Assembly (NCBI GenBank): GCA_030837445.1
Contig: JAUPKM010000053.1
Coordinates: 1-21,893 of the forward strand
Direction: 5' to 3'
Origin: Actinomycetota bacterium
Lineage (GTDB): Bacteria > Actinomycetota > Actinomycetes > S36-B12 > UBA10799
Length of the DNA stretch: 21,893 nucleotides
In this document: positions 21,131-21,893 of the stretch, piece by piece
Position numbering within the stretch: position 1 is the first letter of the stretch
Layout: each line of letters opens with the position of its first letter
Position numbers and translations under genes: made by a program
The notes under the pieces: generated by a model
Databases searched by the model: none
What the model saw: only the letters and a program-made list of their open reading frames with translations
Told to the model about the DNA's origin: nothing

Positions 21131-21893
21131 TCAGAGATCGAACCGTTCCAACCCGGCAACTGCGCTGGTGGGTCTGCCGCGGGATCCCAGAGTCCGATGA
21201 AGGACCACAAAACTCCCCGGTGCCAAAGGCTTCGTGGCCCGAACCTGCCTACCGCTGAAGGAGAAGTAGTCGGCCAGGGCTTCCAACGCCGAAGGTAGCA
21301 CCGGCCGGTGCGTGCAGATCACCATTGGCTCTGGGTCCCGCGCCAAGGTGAGCAACCGACGCAGCGCCGTCTTCGGGCGTTTCCGGAAGGACTCCTCGCT
21401 GAACAGTTCCTCTGCGATCACGCGGGTACCTATCGATCGGGCCAGGGGGGCGACTGTCTGCAGACAGCGAGCCGCATCGGAGGAATGCACCGATTCGACC
21501 CCAAACGCCATCAACGACTCGACCAGATCCTTCGCCTGCGCTCGACCCCGACTCGTCAACGGTCGGCGGCGATCATCCTTACCCTTGAAGTCCGCTCGTT
21601 TCGTCGCTTCGGTGTGACGCAGGATGATCAGCGGCGACGTCAGCGGTGCGGCGCAGGCGATATCAACCAGGGCCCGGTCTCGGGGGTACGACAGTTTCAC
21701 CTTGGCCCGGGCCGGCGGCAGCCACTCCATCTTGTCGATCTCGCGGTTCGGTCGGAACCCGCCGCCGCCCGCGCGAATCCGCCCGACCCAGTAGTCGACC
21801 GTCTTCTGCCGTCCCTCGACCCGATAGCGCTGTCCGGGCAGGGGCGCCCCGAGCACAACATCGGACCCCGTCTCCTCCAACGTCTCCCGTCGG
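21131..21893 (-). CDS. mutT1: Nudix hydrolase / histidine phosphatase fusion, MutT1-like (partial, N-terminus off window)
   Basis: The open frame runs off the right edge. The first visible residues are RRETLEETGSDVV, the second half of a Nudix box (REUXEEXGU), so a TTG at 21880 is an internal Leu, not a start. The rest of the Nudix domain (about 70 residues) includes GQRYRVEGRQKTVDYWVGR. The C-terminal half is a histidine phosphatase domain: LIILRHTEA with the catalytic RH, LTSRGRAQAKDLVESL, SSDAARCLQTVAPLA and VICTHRPVLPSAL with the second His. This architecture matches mycobacterial MutT1 (Rv2985), which hydrolyses 8-oxo-(d)GTP and diadenosine polyphosphates. In several actinobacteria the gene lies next to ppk1; here it precedes the pst operon on the same strand. 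Confidence 0.88.
   Translation of the reverse strand, partial: RRETLEETGSDVVLGAPLPGQRYRVEGRQKTVDYWVGRIRAGGGGFRPNREIDKMEWLPPARAKVKLSYPRDRALVDIACAAPLTSPLIILRHTEATKRADFKGKDDRRRPLTSRGRAQAKDLVESLMAFGVESVHSSDAARCLQTVAPLARSIGTRVIAEELFSEESFRKRPKTALRRLLTLARDPEPMVICTHRPVLPSALEALADYFSFSGRQVRATKPLAPGSFVVLHRTLGSRGRPTSAVAGLERFDL

Noticed and set aside
20980..21210. Upstream extension of the pstS frame
   Set aside because: It would put the PHO-box repeats, the -10 and the ribosome site inside coding sequence and place about 77 residues before the lipoprotein signal peptide.
1..21893. Mobile element, CRISPR array, tRNA or rRNA
   Set aside because: No transposase or integrase motif, no regularly spaced direct repeats beyond the two-copy 24-mer and the PHO box, and no tRNA or rRNA segments were seen in the gaps.

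Overview
This window is high-GC DNA with the gene style of an actinomycete (Actinomycetota). The markers are a GlgC/GlgM glycogen pair read outward from a tiny gap, a DUF6325-SHOCT gene pair, a MutT1-like Nudix/histidine-phosphatase fusion beside a pst operon, a large membrane-anchored PF10081-type alpha/beta-hydrolase, and many genes whose start codon lies 6-8 nt after a TANNNT -10 hexamer (leaderless transcription). I cannot name a genus. I see no rRNA, tRNA, CRISPR array, insertion sequence or phage gene; it reads as chromosomal backbone.

Layout, left to right. 1-3155 (minus strand): the first codons of a Tat-exported DUF1501 protein, a DUF1800 protein and a 14-helix MFS exporter. 3322-6531 (plus): a class I-like PPK2 polyphosphate kinase and the membrane alpha/beta-hydrolase, followed by a repeat-rich convergent spacer. 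6678-8434 (minus): a Sua5-type threonylcarbamoyl-AMP synthase translationally coupled to an exported L,D-transpeptidase. 8582-9940 (plus): an unrecognised Ala-rich protein with a coiled coil. 9979-12317 (minus): a DUF6325 / SHOCT / unrecognised Rossmann-protein operon. 12447-14866: glgM (maltose-1-phosphate synthase, often annotated glgA) and glgC, diverging from overlapping -10 elements. 14881-16775 (plus): a rhomboid-like membrane protein overlapping an HMG-CoA lyase. 16806-20979 (minus): the high-affinity phosphate transporter operon pstS-pstC-pstA-pstB, with an array of 11-bp PHO-box repeats upstream and a strong hairpin after pstS. 21131-21893 (minus): a MutT1-like gene cut by the right edge.

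Functionally, much of the window concerns phosphate and storage polymers. PstSCAB imports phosphate, PPK2 interconverts polyphosphate and nucleotides, and GlgC/GlgM feed glycogen synthesis from ADP-glucose. MutT1 relatives often sit next to ppk1, which may lie just past the right edge. No clearly new multi-gene defence or biosynthetic system is visible. The best leads are two conserved-looking genes of unknown function (8582-9940 and 9979-11484), the window-wide leaderless promoter signature, the overlapping glg promoters, the structured spacer at 6536-6653, and the regulatory architecture of the pst operon. Several starts were moved from the longest possible open frame on the basis of these signals; each entry gives the reason.
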